A stretch of DNA of 64,000 nt, from assembly GCF_001421765.1 (NCBI RefSeq), contig NZ_LMLA01000001.1:1039199-1103198 (forward strand). Reading direction: 5' to 3'. The notes under the pieces were generated by a model, which saw only the letters and a list, made by a program, of their open reading frames with translations, was not told the origin of the DNA and searched no databases. Source of the stretch: Sphingomonas sp. Leaf32. GTDB lineage: Bacteria > Pseudomonadota > Alphaproteobacteria > Sphingomonadales > Sphingomonadaceae. This document shows, piece after piece, positions 54,154-63,900 of the stretch. The first letter of the stretch is position 1; each line of letters starts with the position of its first letter. The position numbers and the translations under genes were made by a program.

Positions 54154-54788
54154 CCCAGTCGCGTAGCGGTTCGGCACAGCTTTCCTTCTCCCTCGAACTT
54201 CCCGCCGGCGCCCGGCAGGACCTGTTCCTCGTGGGACCATCGAACGAAGCTGCCGTCCACCACCTCGATCATTGGGAGACGTGGCCGGTCAAGGCGGCGC
54301 TGCTGGTCGGCCCGCGCAAATCGGGCCGGACGCTGCTCGCCCGGTCGTTCGTGGCGCGCAGCGGCGGCAATATCGCCGACGATGCGGAACGGTGGAACGA
54401 AACGGACCTCTTCCACGCATGGAACCGGGCGCAGAGCGAGGGGCAGCCGCTGCTGATCGTCGCCGATGCACCACCGCCGATCTGGCGTATCGGCCTGCCC
54501 GACCTACGTTCGCGGATGGGGGCAACGCCGGTATTGCGGCTGGAAGCGCCCGACGAACTGCTGATCGAAACATTGCTGCAATATCTGTTCGACAGGAAAG
54601 AGCTTGTCGCCGCGCCGGATGTCGTGCGCTGGCTTGCCCGCCGGGTCGAACGGAGCCACCTTGCGGTGCTTCGGATCGTCGAGGCTTTGGAGGAAGATGC
54701 GATGTTGCGCTCGACGCGCCGTTTGACGATCCCGACCGCGCGCGCCGCGCTGTCCGACAGCCCGTTGCTGTTGGACCGCCTGCTGTGA
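54150..54788 (+). CDS. hdaA: DnaA-related regulatory protein (HdaA/Hda)
   Basis: A 212-residue DnaA-AAA+ relative that lacks the DnaA DNA-binding domain. The N-terminal QLSFSLELP fits the sliding-clamp-binding motif (QL-x-L-x-L) of Hda. A Walker A-like GPRKSGRTLLARSF and Walker B-like PLLIVADAPPP are present, with the latter not strict. In the family, Hda bound to the DNA-loaded clamp stimulates ATP hydrolysis on DnaA and prevents over-initiation. It is coupled by ATGA to DUF2066 and by GTGA to ppk, as in other alphaproteobacteria. Confidence 0.9.
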   Translation: MTQSRSGSAQLSFSLELPAGARQDLFLVGPSNEAAVHHLDHWETWPVKAALLVGPRKSGRTLLARSFVARSGGNIADDAERWNETDLFHAWNRAQSEGQPLLIVADAPPPIWRIGLPDLRSRMGATPVLRLEAPDELLIETLLQYLFDRKELVAAPDVVRWLARRVERSHLAVLRIVEALEEDAMLRSTRRLTIPTARAALSDSPLLLDRLL

Positions 54789-56959
54789 ACGATCCGGTCC
54801 CCTCCGCCCGCACCACGGTCGCCGCCGCGCCCGAGGCCCGCTATTTCAACCGCGAACTGTCCTGGCTGGCGTTCAACCGCCGCGTGCTGGACGAAGCGTG
54901 CAACCCCGACCACCCGCTGCTCGAACGCCTGCGTTTCCTGTCGATCTCGGCGACCAACATCGACGAATTCTTCATGGTCCGCGTGGCGGGGCTGAAGGGG
55001 CAGCAGAACCAGGGCGTCGGCCATGAATCGGTCGATGGCCTCACGCCATCGCAACAGCTTGCCGCCATCACCGTCGACGCCGCCGGGCTGGTCGACAGCC
55101 AGCAGCGCATCTGGCGCGACATCGCCGCCAGTCTGGCGCAGGCCGACATCTTCGTGCTGGGCGCCGATGCGATCCATGGCGAAACGGAGACGTGGCTGGA
55201 ACGCCATTTCCGCGAACAGGTCTTTCCGGTCCTGACCCCGCAGGCACTGGACCCGGCGCACCCGTTCCCGTTCATCCCGAACCTCGGCTCGGCGATGCTG
55301 TTCGACCTGATCCGCCGCTCGGACGAGGTCGAGGTGCGCGAAGTGGTGCTGCTACCCCCGGCCATGCCGCGCTTCGTCCGCCTGCCGGGCAAGAACGCCC
55401 GCTATGTCGCGATCGAGACCGTGCTGCGCCATTTCTCCGGCCTGTTCTTCCCCGGCTACACCGTGCGCGCGTCGGCCGCCTTCCGCGTAATCCGCGACAG
55501 CGACATCGAACTGGAGGAAGAGGCCGAGGACCTCGTCCTCTACTTCCGCACCGCCATCAAGCGTCGCCGGCGGGGCCGGATCATCCGCCTCGAAATCGAA
55601 TCGGGCATTTCGGACGAGCTGGTCCAGCTGCTGCGCGACGAAATGGGCGGCAGCGATGCGCTCATCACCGAAACCGGCGGGTTCCTCGGCATCGGCGACC
55701 TGTCGATGCTGGTCGCCGAAGACCGGCCGGACCTGAAGTTCCCGCCCTTCTCCCCGCGCTTCCCCGAACGCATCCGCGAATATGGCGGCGATTGTTTCGC
55801 GGCGATCCGGGCGAAGGACATCGTCGTCCATCACCCCTACGAAACCTTCGACGTGGTGCTGGCCTTCCTGAAGCAAGCCGCCGCCGATCCCGATGTCGTC
55901 GCGATCAAGCAAACGCTGTACCGCGCCGGCAAGCAATCCGCCGTCGTCGCCGCGCTGGTCGCAGCGGCGGAGGCCGGCAAGTCGGTGACCGCCGTCGTCG
56001 AACTCAAGGCCCGTTTCGACGAGGAGCAGAACCTCAACCTCGCCTCGGTCCTCGAACGTGCCGGCGTGCAGGTCGTCTACGGCTTTATCGAGTGGAAGAC
56101 CCATGCGAAAATCTCGATGGTCGTCCGGCGGGAGGAACAGGGCTATCGCACCTATTGCCACTTCGGGACTGGCAACTACCATCCCGTAACGGCGCGCATT
56201 TATACCGACCTCAGCTTCTTCACCGCCGATCCGGTGATCGGGCGCGATGCGGCGCAGGTGTTCAACTACATCACCGGCTATGTCGAACCGCAGTCGCTGC
56301 AACAGCTCGCCATTTCGCCACGTGACCTGCGCAACCGGCTGGAGGCGCTGATCGAGGGTGAGATCCAGACCGCGCGGTCGGGTGGCGAAGGCTCGATCTG
56401 GCTGAAGATGAACTCGCTGGTCGACCCGGCACTGATCGACAAGCTCTACGAGGCATCGGCGGCGGGCGCGCAGATCGACCTGATCGTGCGGGGCATCTGC
56501 TGTCTGCGGCCGGGCGTGCCGGGCATGTCCGACAACATCCGGGTGAAATCGGTCGTCGGTCGCTTCCTCGAACACAGCCGTATCTATTGCTTCGGCAACG
56601 GACAGGCGCTGCCGAATGACGATGCGCTGGTCTATGTCTCCTCGGCCGACTGGATGCCGCGCAACTTCGATCGCCGCGTGGAATATCTGATGCCGATCAA
56701 CAACCCGACCGTCCACGACCAGGTGCTCGATCAGGTCATGGTCGCCAACCTGCTCGACACCGAACAGACCTGGGAACTGGGGCCGGACGGCAGCTATCGT
56801 CGCGTGCCGAAGGGCGACCGGCCGTTCAACCTCCACCGCTATTTCATGACCAACCCCTCGCTGTCTGGGCGGGGTGCGGCGATCGAGAGCGGTTCGGCGA
56901 CCGTGCCGCAGAAGCTGTCGCTGCGCGCCTGGCGGGCGGCCCGGGACGGCGCGTCTTGA
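54785..56959 (+). CDS. ppk1: Polyphosphate kinase 1
   Basis: A 724-residue Ppk1, which polymerises the gamma-phosphate of ATP to polyphosphate. The N-terminal domain starts RYFNRELSWLAFNRRV. The phospholipase-D-like core has the autophosphorylated His at about residue 440 (WKTHAKISMVV) and a second His at about 596 (RFLEHSRIYCF). HFGTGNYHPVTA lies between. The length is normal. The start is a GTG overlapping the hda TGA. The stop overlaps the TTG start of ppx, so polymer synthesis and degradation are coupled. Confidence 0.96.
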   Translation: MNDPVPSARTTVAAAPEARYFNRELSWLAFNRRVLDEACNPDHPLLERLRFLSISATNIDEFFMVRVAGLKGQQNQGVGHESVDGLTPSQQLAAITVDAAGLVDSQQRIWRDIAASLAQADIFVLGADAIHGETETWLERHFREQVFPVLTPQALDPAHPFPFIPNLGSAMLFDLIRRSDEVEVREVVLLPPAMPRFVRLPGKNARYVAIETVLRHFSGLFFPGYTVRASAAFRVIRDSDIELEEEAEDLVLYFRTAIKRRRRGRIIRLEIESGISDELVQLLRDEMGGSDALITETGGFLGIGDLSMLVAEDRPDLKFPPFSPRFPERIREYGGDCFAAIRAKDIVVHHPYETFDVVLAFLKQAAADPDVVAIKQTLYRAGKQSAVVAALVAAAEAGKSVTAVVELKARFDEEQNLNLASVLERAGVQVVYGFIEWKTHAKISMVVRREEQGYRTYCHFGTGNYHPVTARIYTDLSFFTADPVIGRDAAQVFNYITGYVEPQSLQQLAISPRDLRNRLEALIEGEIQTARSGGEGSIWLKMNSLVDPALIDKLYEASAAGAQIDLIVRGICCLRPGVPGMSDNIRVKSVVGRFLEHSRIYCFGNGQALPNDDALVYVSSADWMPRNFDRRVEYLMPINNPTVHDQVLDQVMVANLLDTEQTWELGPDGSYRRVPKGDRPFNLHRYFMTNPSLSGRGAAIESGSATVPQKLSLRAWRAARDGAS

Positions 56960-58452
56960 TCCGCCTGCCGTGGATCAATCGTCCGGTCAGCCCGGCGCAT
57001 AGTGCGATTATCGACATCGGTTCGAACTCGATCCGGCTGGTCGTCTATGGCGGGCCGGACCGCATTCCGGCGACGCTGTTCAACGAGAAGGTCCTGGCCG
57101 GTCTCGGCCGCTCGCTCGCCGAAACGGGTACGATCGAACCGGAGCCGATGAAGCTCGCCGCCACGGCACTGCGCCGCTTCGCGTGGCTGACCGGCGAGAT
57201 GCAGGTGGAGGTGGTGCGCACCGTCGCCACCGCCGCCGTACGCGACGCGGCCAATGGTCACGAACTGGTCACGCTCGCCGAATCACTCGGCCTGACGGTA
57301 GAGACGCTGACTGGCGAAGAGGAGGCACAGGCCGCCGGCAACGGCGTGCTTTCCGCCATTCCCGATGCCGATGGGATCGTCGGCGATCTGGGCGGCGGCA
57401 GCCTCGAACTGGTGCGGATCAAGAACGGCAGGGTCGGTGAGCGCGTGTCGTTCCCGCTCGGCGTCCTGCGCATCGGGGCGATCCGGGAGCGCCGTCCGGG
57501 CGAACTCGACCGCGTCGTCCAGCGGCTGGTCGCCGATGCCGGCTGGACCGGGCGGGGGAAGGGATTGCCCTTCTATCTGGTCGGCGGGTCGTGGCGGGCG
57601 CTGGCGCGCTTCGACATGCACCTGACCGACTATCCGCTACCGATCGCGCACGGCTATACCATGTCGCTCGACCGTATCGCCGAGCTGGAGCGGATCATCG
57701 CCGAAACGCCGCGCGCCGATCTGAAATCGGTGCCGAATCTTTCGGGCGGGCGCGTGCCGACGCTAGACAATGCGACAGCGGTACTGGCGGCGATGGCGCG
57801 GCAACTGGGCAGTGCCACGACGATGATCTCCGCCTATGGCCTGCGCGAAGGGCTGCTCTACGCCGCGCTCTCGCCGGCGGTGCGCAAGCAGGACCCGTTG
57901 CTGGTCGCCGCCCATGACGAAGGGGCGCGGCAGGGGCGTTTCGTCGAACATGGTGATCTGCTCCACAAATGGATCGCCCCCCTCTTTCCCGACGACGCCC
58001 CCGCCGCCGTCCGCCTACGCCATGCCGCCTGCCTGCTGGCGGATGTGGGCTGGCACGCGAACCCGGAGTTTCGCGCCGAACGCGGCGTGGAGATCGCGCT
58101 GCACGGCAATTGGGTGGCGATCGACGCCGCCGGCCGCGCCATCGTCGCGCAGGCGCTGCATAGCTGTTTGGGCGGCGGCAGCGCGGATGGTCCGCCGGCA
58201 CCGCTGGGTCGCCTCGCCCCCATCGCCGCGCTGGAGGCGGCGCATCGCTGGGGCCTTGCCATGCGGCTGGGTCAGCGGTTGAGCGGCGGCGTCGCTACCC
58301 CGCTGCAACGCACCGATGTCGGCCGTAGGCGGGGGCAGGTGGAACTGGTCGTCCCTGCCGCCGACGCCGGGCTATATGGCGAAGCGGTGCAGAAGCGCCA
58401 CCGCGCGCTGGCGGCCGCACTTGGCATGAGCGCGGCGCTGGTCACGCGCTAA
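56956..58452 (+). CDS. ppx: Exopolyphosphatase Ppx/GppA family
   Basis: A 498-residue Ppx/GppA-family phosphatase (ASKHA fold). The phosphate loops AIIDIGSNSIRLVVYGG and IVGDLGGGSLELVRI are both clear, and an EEAQAAG block carries the catalytic Glu. The C-terminal HD-like helical region (about residues 320-495) is longer than in the short forms. It hydrolyses polyphosphate or pppGpp, and the partner ppk favours polyphosphate. The start is a TTG that overlaps the ppk stop (TTGA). A REP-like hairpin follows at 58558-58577. Confidence 0.93.
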   Translation: MIRLPWINRPVSPAHSAIIDIGSNSIRLVVYGGPDRIPATLFNEKVLAGLGRSLAETGTIEPEPMKLAATALRRFAWLTGEMQVEVVRTVATAAVRDAANGHELVTLAESLGLTVETLTGEEEAQAAGNGVLSAIPDADGIVGDLGGGSLELVRIKNGRVGERVSFPLGVLRIGAIRERRPGELDRVVQRLVADAGWTGRGKGLPFYLVGGSWRALARFDMHLTDYPLPIAHGYTMSLDRIAELERIIAETPRADLKSVPNLSGGRVPTLDNATAVLAAMARQLGSATTMISAYGLREGLLYAALSPAVRKQDPLLVAAHDEGARQGRFVEHGDLLHKWIAPLFPDDAPAAVRLRHAACLLADVGWHANPEFRAERGVEIALHGNWVAIDAAGRAIVAQALHSCLGGGSADGPPAPLGRLAPIAALEAAHRWGLAMRLGQRLSGGVATPLQRTDVGRRRGQVELVVPAADAGLYGEAVQKRHRALAAALGMSAALVTR

Positions 58453-58510
58453 GCCGGTACTTTCCTAATTCCGAAGCCGCCGGTACGGTTTTATCCGCGT
58501 CGCCGCGATC

Positions 58511-58580
58511 GTCATCCCAGATCTCCCTGTCATGACGCGCCGCAGGAGCCGCTGGAGGCCCCAGCCTACGCTGGGGCGAC
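58511..58580. repeat. Degenerate REP-like element after ppx
   Basis: GCCCCAGC-CTAC-GCTGGGGC (58558-58577) followed by GAC has the stem of the unit at 41488. GTCATCCCAG at 58511 looks like a decayed inverted partner. The 205-bp gap before the I78 gene holds nothing else recognisable. Confidence 0.5.
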
Positions 58581-58660
58581 GGTTATTGGAGAACAGATAC
58601 CGGGCCTGAAGCGACAACGCACAAACAGCGCGCAAGTGTGAACTTAGTGAACTTTGGGGT

Positions 58661-58954
58661 TCAGCCGCAGCGGAATCCGGTCACGACATTCTTCTCGTCG
58701 AGGTCGATATTCAGCCGGTCGGGACGGAAATCCATCGTGACCGCCATGCCCGGCCGGATCACGCGGACGGTCGTCAGCCCCGACTGCTTCTTCGCCTCGG
58801 CTTCGAGCGCGGCCGAGAACGGCTTGCCGACCAGCGATGCCAGACTGCTGGAATTGCACGTGTCGCCGGCAAGGGCGGGCACCCGCTCGCCCCCGGCCTG
58901 ATGCGTGGTCGTACAGGCGCCCAGCACCAGGGCGATCAGGATCATGGGCTTCAT
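58661..58954 (-). CDS. I78-family peptidase inhibitor-like lipoprotein
   Basis: A 97-residue predicted lipoprotein. The signal MKPMILIALVLGAC has the lipobox VLGAC. The mature part has the I78 layout: GDTCNSSSLASLVGKPFSA, then a short helix, TTVRVIRPGMAVTMDFRPDRLNI, and a final GFRCG whose Cys may pair with the first. Such proteins are thought to inhibit serine peptidases. It overlaps the rnd stop (ATGA), which suggests co-expression with RNase D. Confidence 0.85.
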   Translation of the reverse strand: MKPMILIALVLGACTTTHQAGGERVPALAGDTCNSSSLASLVGKPFSAALEAEAKKQSGLTTVRVIRPGMAVTMDFRPDRLNIDLDEKNVVTGFRCG

Positions 58955-60129
58955 TCGACTACCTCCGCTCGGGTCATCTTCAGCTTTCCACCCAGCACGG
59001 TGAACCCCAGCTGACCTTCGACCAGTGCCAGCGCATCCCGCCCGAACTGTTCGAACCGCCAGCCGCTCAGGATCGACAGCCCCTCGCGTTGCCCGGCGGC
59101 CAATGCCTCCAGATCGTCCGACCGTGCCAGCAACCGCGATGCGACCTTGATCTCGTTCGCCCGGATCTTGAGCAACAGTTTCAGCAAGTCGGCGACCAAC
59201 GCGCCTTCCTTGCCCAGCGCCGGCTTGCGCTCGTCGCGACCCGGCATCTGGTCGGCGGGCAGTGGCTTGGCATTCGCCAGCGCGTCCATCATCCGTCCGC
59301 CGATGTCGTTATGCGCCCATGCCGCCGACAGCCCGCGCACCTTCGCCAGATCGCCCTGCTTGCGCGGCGGGTTGCCCGCCAGATCGGCGATCGTCTCATC
59401 CTTGACGATCCGTCCGCGCGGCAGGTTCTTGCCCTGCGCCTCCAGCTCGCGCCACTTGCCCAGCGCCTTCAGGCGTCCCAGCGCCTCGGGCTTGCGGCTG
59501 TTGACGCGGATGCGCTGCCAGACCTCTTCGGGATCGTTGAAGTAGTTGGCCGGATCGGCGATCCGTTCCATCTCCTCGTCCAGCCACAGCCCGCGCCCGG
59601 TCTTGCGCAGCTTGCCCAGCATCTTGGGAAAGATCACCGACAGGTGAGTCACATCGGCGATGGCGTAATCGATCTGCCGGTCGTCCAGTGGCCGCCGCGA
59701 CCAATCGGTGAACCGCGCGCCCTTGTCGACGGTGATCCCCAGATAGGCGTCGACAAGGTTGGAATATCCCACCTGCTCGCCTTGCCCCAGCGCCATCGCC
59801 GCCACCTGCGTATCGAACAGGGGAAAGGGGGTCTTGCCGGTCAGGTTATAGACGATCTCGATATCCTGCCCGCCGGCATGGAAGACCTTCAGCACGTCCT
59901 CGTTATCGGTCAGCAGGTTCAGCAGCGGGGTGAGGTCAATCCCCGGCGCCATCGGATCGATCGCGGCGGCTTCCTCGGTATTGGCAATCTGGATGAGGCA
60001 CAGCTCGGGCCAATAGCTGTTCTCGCGCATGAACTCGGTGTCGACGGCTACGAAGTCGGACTGGGCGAGGCGGGTACAGAGGGCGGCGAGGGTCGCGCTG
60101 TCCTCGATCAACGGATGGATGTGCATCAT
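58951..60129 (-). CDS. rnd: Ribonuclease D
   Basis: A 392-residue RNase D, a 3'-5' exonuclease for tRNA and other stable RNA ends. The DEDDy motifs are FVAVDTEFMREN (Exo I), VFHAGGQDIEIVY (Exo II) and QIDYAIADVTHL (Exo III, with the Tyr). A pair of HRDC-like helical domains forms the C-terminal half. The two ATGs at the start (MMHIHP) are adjacent; the first is used. It is divergent from aspS across the repeat cluster at 60203-60379. Confidence 0.94.
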   Translation of the reverse strand: MMHIHPLIEDSATLAALCTRLAQSDFVAVDTEFMRENSYWPELCLIQIANTEEAAAIDPMAPGIDLTPLLNLLTDNEDVLKVFHAGGQDIEIVYNLTGKTPFPLFDTQVAAMALGQGEQVGYSNLVDAYLGITVDKGARFTDWSRRPLDDRQIDYAIADVTHLSVIFPKMLGKLRKTGRGLWLDEEMERIADPANYFNDPEEVWQRIRVNSRKPEALGRLKALGKWRELEAQGKNLPRGRIVKDETIADLAGNPPRKQGDLAKVRGLSAAWAHNDIGGRMMDALANAKPLPADQMPGRDERKPALGKEGALVADLLKLLLKIRANEIKVASRLLARSDDLEALAAGQREGLSILSGWRFEQFGRDALALVEGQLGFTVLGGKLKMTRAEVVE

Positions 60130-60202
60130 GCCCGCATAGCAAGGGTTCCGCGCCTTGACAAAAGGGGGTGGGAGGGGGAAGCGCGCGGCTACGGATTAAT
60201 CC

Positions 60203-60379
60203 GTCATCCCCGCACCCGCGGGGGGCGATGCAGAATGATTTGGCGTGGAACGCCAATAGGTCTCCCCCGCACCCGCGGGGACCGCTTCGGCGTTTTGTCG
60301 CACATCGCGTTGCGACCCTATTGGGATAGCGTACTGCGCGGTCAAGCACCCGCTCCCCCGCACCTGCGGGGATCGACGC
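60203..60379. CRISPR. CRISPR-like cluster of three GC-palindromic units (type I-E-like, irregular)
   Basis: Three related 29-bp units begin at 60203, 60260 and 60351. Each has the core CCCCGC-ACC-C/T-GCGGGG, preceded by T or CT and followed by A/GxCG. This closely resembles type I-E CRISPR repeats. The spacing (57 and 91 bp start to start) is not the uniform 61 bp of I-E arrays, the first intervening stretch (28 bp) is short, and the second is 62 bp. Both intervening stretches contain hairpins (TTGGCG/CGCCAA; GTCGCA/TGCGAC). No cas genes lie within the window. It may be a decayed orphan array or a palindromic repeat cluster. Confidence 0.4.
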
Positions 60380-60395
60380 GGCAAATAAGGTTTGA

Positions 60396-62195
60396 ATGAT
60401 GCACGCCTATCGTACCCATAACTGCGGCCAGCTCACGGACGCGAACGACGGCGATACCGTCCGCCTGTCGGGCTGGGTACATCGCAAGCGCGACCATGGC
60501 GGCGTGCTGTTCATCGATCTGCGCGACCATTACGGCATCACCCAGATCGTCGCCGACAGCGATTCGCCGGCCCTCGCGCTGCTCGAATCCGCCCGGACCG
60601 AATCGGTGCTGACGATTGACGGCAATGTAAAGCTGCGCAGTGAGGCAACCAAGAACCCGAACCTCGCCACCGGCGCGATCGAAATCTACGCCCGCGCCGC
60701 GACGATGCAGTCGGCGGCGCAGGAACTGCCAATGCCGGTGGCGGGCGAGGCCGAATATCCCGAAGACATTCGCCTGCGCTATCGCTTCCTCGACCTGCGT
60801 CGCGAACGGCTGCACGCGAACATCCTGCTGCGCTCGAACGTCATCGCGTCGCTGCGCCGCCGGATGATCGATCAGGGCTTCACCGAATTCCAGACGCCGA
60901 TCCTGACCGCGTCGTCGCCCGAGGGCGCCCGCGACTATCTGGTCCCCAGCCGCGTGCATCCGGGTAAGTTCTATGCGCTGCCGCAGGCGCCGCAGATGTT
61001 CAAGCAGCTGCTGATGGTCGCGGGCTTCGATCGGTATTTCCAGATCGCACCCTGTTTCCGCGACGAAGACGCCCGCGCCGACCGTTCGCCGGGCGAGTTC
61101 TACCAGCTCGATTTCGAAATGAGCTTCGTCACGCAGGAGGACGTGTTCGCCGCGATCGAACCCGTCCTGCACGGCGTGTTCGAGGAATATGCCAACTGGC
61201 AGGGCAAGGGCCGCACCGTCAGCCCGCTGCCGTTCCAGCGGATCCCCTATCGCGAATCGATGCTGAAATACGGCAACGACAAGCCCGACCTGCGCAACCC
61301 GCTCATTATCACCGACGTGTCCGATCTGTTCGTCGGCTCGGGCTTCGGCCGCTTCGCCTCGATCGTCGAGGCGGGCGACGTGGTCCGCGCGGTAGCGGCG
61401 CCCAAGACCGCCGACAAGAGCCGCAAGTTCTTCGACGACATGAACGCCTGGGCGCAAGGCGAAGGGTTTGCCGGCCTCGGCTATGCCACGCGCAAGGGCG
61501 GCGAATGGGGCGGCCCGATCGCCAAGAACCATGGCGACGAAGGCATGGCGAAGATCGCCGAAGCGCTCGGCCTCGGTCCCGACGACGGCGTGTTCTTCGC
61601 CGCAGGCAAGGAAGCGCAGGCGGCCAAGCTCGCCGGCCTTGCTCGCACCCGCGTCGCGGAAACGCTGGGCCTGATCGACGACAAGCGGTTCGAGTTCTGC
61701 TGGATCGTCGACTTCCCGATGTTCGAATATGACGAGGACGCGAAGAAGGTCGACTTCAGCCACAACCCCTTCTCGATGCCGCAGGGGGAGATGGCGGCGC
61801 TGGAAACGATGAACCCGCTCGACATCCTCGCCTACCAGTATGACATCGTCTGCAACGGCGTGGAGTTGTCGTCGGGCGCGATCCGGAATCATCGTCCGGA
61901 AATCATGTACAAGGCGTTCGAGATCGCCGGCTACTCGCAGGCCGACGTCGACACGAACTTCGCGGGCATGATCAACGCGTTCAAGTTCGGCGCCCCCCCG
62001 CACGGCGGCTCGGCTCCGGGCGTGGACCGCATCGTCATGCTGCTGGCCGACGAGCCTAACATCCGCGAGGTCATCACCTTCCCGATGACGCAGAAGGCCG
62101 AGGACCTGATGATGGGCGCGCCCAATTACGCAACGCCCAAGCAGTTGCGGGAACTGAACATTCGCGTGACGGTGGACGGCCCGAAGGAAGGCTGA
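60396..62195 (+). CDS. aspS: Aspartyl-tRNA synthetase
   Basis: A 599-residue class II synthetase that charges tRNA-Asp. The N-terminal OB-fold anticodon-binding domain begins [11 protein letters not shown] and includes [20 protein letters not shown]. The catalytic core has the class II motifs [10 protein letters not shown] (motif 1), [20 protein letters not shown] (motif 2) and [11 protein letters not shown] (motif 3, with the Arg). The large bacterial GAD-type insertion lies in between. Alphaproteobacterial enzymes can be non-discriminating toward tRNA-Asn; the sequence alone does not settle this here. Its leader includes the repeat cluster, whose third unit ends 17 bp before the ATG. Confidence 0.97.
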   Translation: MMHAYRTHNCGQLTDANDGDTVRLSGWVHRKRDHGGVLFIDLRDHYGITQIVADSDSPALALLESARTESVLTIDGNVKLRSEATKNPNLATGAIEIYARAATMQSAAQELPMPVAGEAEYPEDIRLRYRFLDLRRERLHANILLRSNVIASLRRRMIDQGFTEFQTPILTASSPEGARDYLVPSRVHPGKFYALPQAPQMFKQLLMVAGFDRYFQIAPCFRDEDARADRSPGEFYQLDFEMSFVTQEDVFAAIEPVLHGVFEEYANWQGKGRTVSPLPFQRIPYRESMLKYGNDKPDLRNPLIITDVSDLFVGSGFGRFASIVEAGDVVRAVAAPKTADKSRKFFDDMNAWAQGEGFAGLGYATRKGGEWGGPIAKNHGDEGMAKIAEALGLGPDDGVFFAAGKEAQAAKLAGLARTRVAETLGLIDDKRFEFCWIVDFPMFEYDEDAKKVDFSHNPFSMPQGEMAALETMNPLDILAYQYDIVCNGVELSSGAIRNHRPEIMYKAFEIAGYSQADVDTNFAGMINAFKFGAPPHGGSAPGVDRIVMLLADEPNIREVITFPMTQKAEDLMMGAPNYATPKQLRELNIRVTVDGPKEG

Positions 62196-62203
62196 CTCGT
62201 ATT

Positions 62204-62232
62204 GCGGGGCGGGGGATCAACCCCGCCCCCGC
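62204..62232. terminator. Hairpin between aspS and carbonic anhydrase genes
   Basis: The 9-bp stem GGGGCGGGG/CCCCGCCCC between the convergent stops should end both transcripts. There is no long T run. Confidence 0.55.
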
Positions 62233-62239
62233 CGACAGG

Positions 62240-62863
62240 TTACGCGTTTTCGAACGTTTCGCCTTCGAGTACGCGCAAGCGCCCGTCGTCGATAGCGAAC
62301 ACCGCGCCGTGGAGCTTAAGCGTGCCGGCATCGACCCGTTCCTTGACGAACGGGAAGGTCATCAGGTTCCTGAGTGAAACCTTCACGCCCTCCTGCTCCA
62401 GTGCCTTCTGACCTTCCGGCCCGGTGCCGTGTTCGGCGGCGACGTTTTCACGCGCTTCGTCGAGCAGATCGATCCAGTGGGCGACGAAGCCGCCTTCGCC
62501 CGGCTTGGTATTGGCCAGCGCCTGGGTCAGGCTGGCGTTCACGCCGCCACAGGCCCCGTGGCCCAGGACCAGAACTTCCTCGACTTCCAGCTTGGTGACG
62601 GCGAATTCCAGCGCCGCCGACACGCCGTGGCGACCGCCATCGTCCTCGAACGGCGGCACGAGGTTGGCGACGTTGCGCACCACGAAAATCTCACCCGGCC
62701 GCGCACCGAAGATGGTCGCCGGATCGACGCGGCTGTCCGAACAGGCGATCACCATCACCTTCGGACTCTGCCCGGTGGCCAGTTCGCTCCAGCGTTCGCG
62801 TTCCTGCTGCCATTCGGTGCCACGGAAACGGTAATAACCTTCCTTGAGGTCGCTGAAGTGCAT
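62240..62863 (-). CDS. Beta-class carbonic anhydrase
   Basis: A 207-residue beta-carbonic anhydrase that interconverts CO2 and bicarbonate in the cytoplasm. The zinc ligands and catalytic pair are visible: Cys and Asp/Arg in MVIACSDSRVDPATIF, then His and Cys in VLGHGACGGVNAS. The length is normal. The start is an ATG with GGAG eight bases upstream; the frame opens further to 62914 without conservation. It is divergent from lipA with about 110 bp between starts. Confidence 0.94.
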   Translation of the reverse strand: MHFSDLKEGYYRFRGTEWQQERERWSELATGQSPKVMVIACSDSRVDPATIFGARPGEIFVVRNVANLVPPFEDDGGRHGVSAALEFAVTKLEVEEVLVLGHGACGGVNASLTQALANTKPGEGGFVAHWIDLLDEARENVAAEHGTGPEGQKALEQEGVKVSLRNLMTFPFVKERVDAGTLKLHGAVFAIDDGRLRVLEGETFENA

Positions 62864-62973
62864 CAAATAATCTCCATCATGAATTGTGCTCTTCCCTCGC
62901 GCGCTACGACGCATGACGCGACGGAATGTTGCAGGCGGTTGTTCGTTTGCCCGTGCATCGCTATCTGGGCGAC

Positions 62974-63900
62974 ATGAACGAAATGACGCCGCTCCCCCGC
63001 CCGCAGCGCGAACGCAAGCCCGACTGGATTCGCGTAAAGGCTCCGACCGGAAAAGTCGTGGCCGAAACCCGCGCGCTGATGCGGTCGAAGAGCCTGACGA
63101 CGGTGTGCGAGGAAGCGGCCTGTCCGAATATCGGCGAATGCTGGTCGAAAAAGCACGCGACCGTCATGATCCTGGGCGACACCTGCACCCGCGCCTGCGC
63201 GTTCTGCAACGTAAAGACGGGTATGCCGCGCGCGGTTGATCCGATGGAACCGCAGCATGTCGCCGAAGCGGCGGCGGCGATGGGTCTGAACCATATCGTC
63301 ATTACCTCGGTCGATCGCGACGACCTGCCCGATGGTGGCGCGAAGCAGTTCGTGAAGGTGATCGAGGCGATCCGCGCCGCGAACCCGACCACGACGATCG
63401 AGATCCTGACGCCCGATTTCCGCAACAAGCACGAGGCGGCGGTCGAGATGATCGTGGCGGCGCGCCCCGATGTCTACAACCACAATCTCGAAACCGTGCC
63501 GCGGCTCTACCCGACGATCCGTCCGGGTGCGCGCTATTATGCGTCGCTGCGCCTGCTGGAGAGCGTCAAGAAGCTCGACCCGTCGATCTTCACCAAGTCC
63601 GGCATCATGCTGGGGCTGGGCGAGGAGCGACTGGAGGTGCATCAGGTGATGGACGACATGCGTTCGGCCGATATCGATTTCCTGACGATGGGCCAGTATC
63701 TGCAGCCGACGCCGAAACACGCCAAGGTCATCGATTTCGTGACGCCCAAGGCATTCGACGGGTTCGCCGCGATCGCCCGCGCCAAGGGGTTCCTGCTGGT
63801 CGCATCGTCGCCGCTCACCCGGTCGAGCTACCACGCCGGCGACGATTTCGAACGGATGCGGGCGAACCGTGATGCCAAGCTGGGCGTCGTTCGCGCCTGA
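62974..63900 (+). CDS. lipA: Lipoyl synthase
   Basis: A 308-residue LipA, which inserts two sulfurs into octanoyl groups on the E2 subunits and H protein. It has both iron-sulfur clusters: the auxiliary cluster [13 protein letters not shown], and the radical-[11 protein letters not shown]. The conserved end [10 protein letters not shown] carries the Ser ligand region of the auxiliary cluster. The ATG at 62974 is used; an ATG three codons later is possible. The stop overlaps the next gene (TGATG). Confidence 0.96.
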   Translation: MNEMTPLPRPQRERKPDWIRVKAPTGKVVAETRALMRSKSLTTVCEEAACPNIGECWSKKHATVMILGDTCTRACAFCNVKTGMPRAVDPMEPQHVAEAAAAMGLNHIVITSVDRDDLPDGGAKQFVKVIEAIRAANPTTTIEILTPDFRNKHEAAVEMIVAARPDVYNHNLETVPRLYPTIRPGARYYASLRLLESVKKLDPSIFTKSGIMLGLGEERLEVHQVMDDMRSADIDFLTMGQYLQPTPKHAKVIDFVTPKAFDGFAAIARAKGFLLVASSPLTRSSYHAGDDFERMRANRDAKLGVVRA

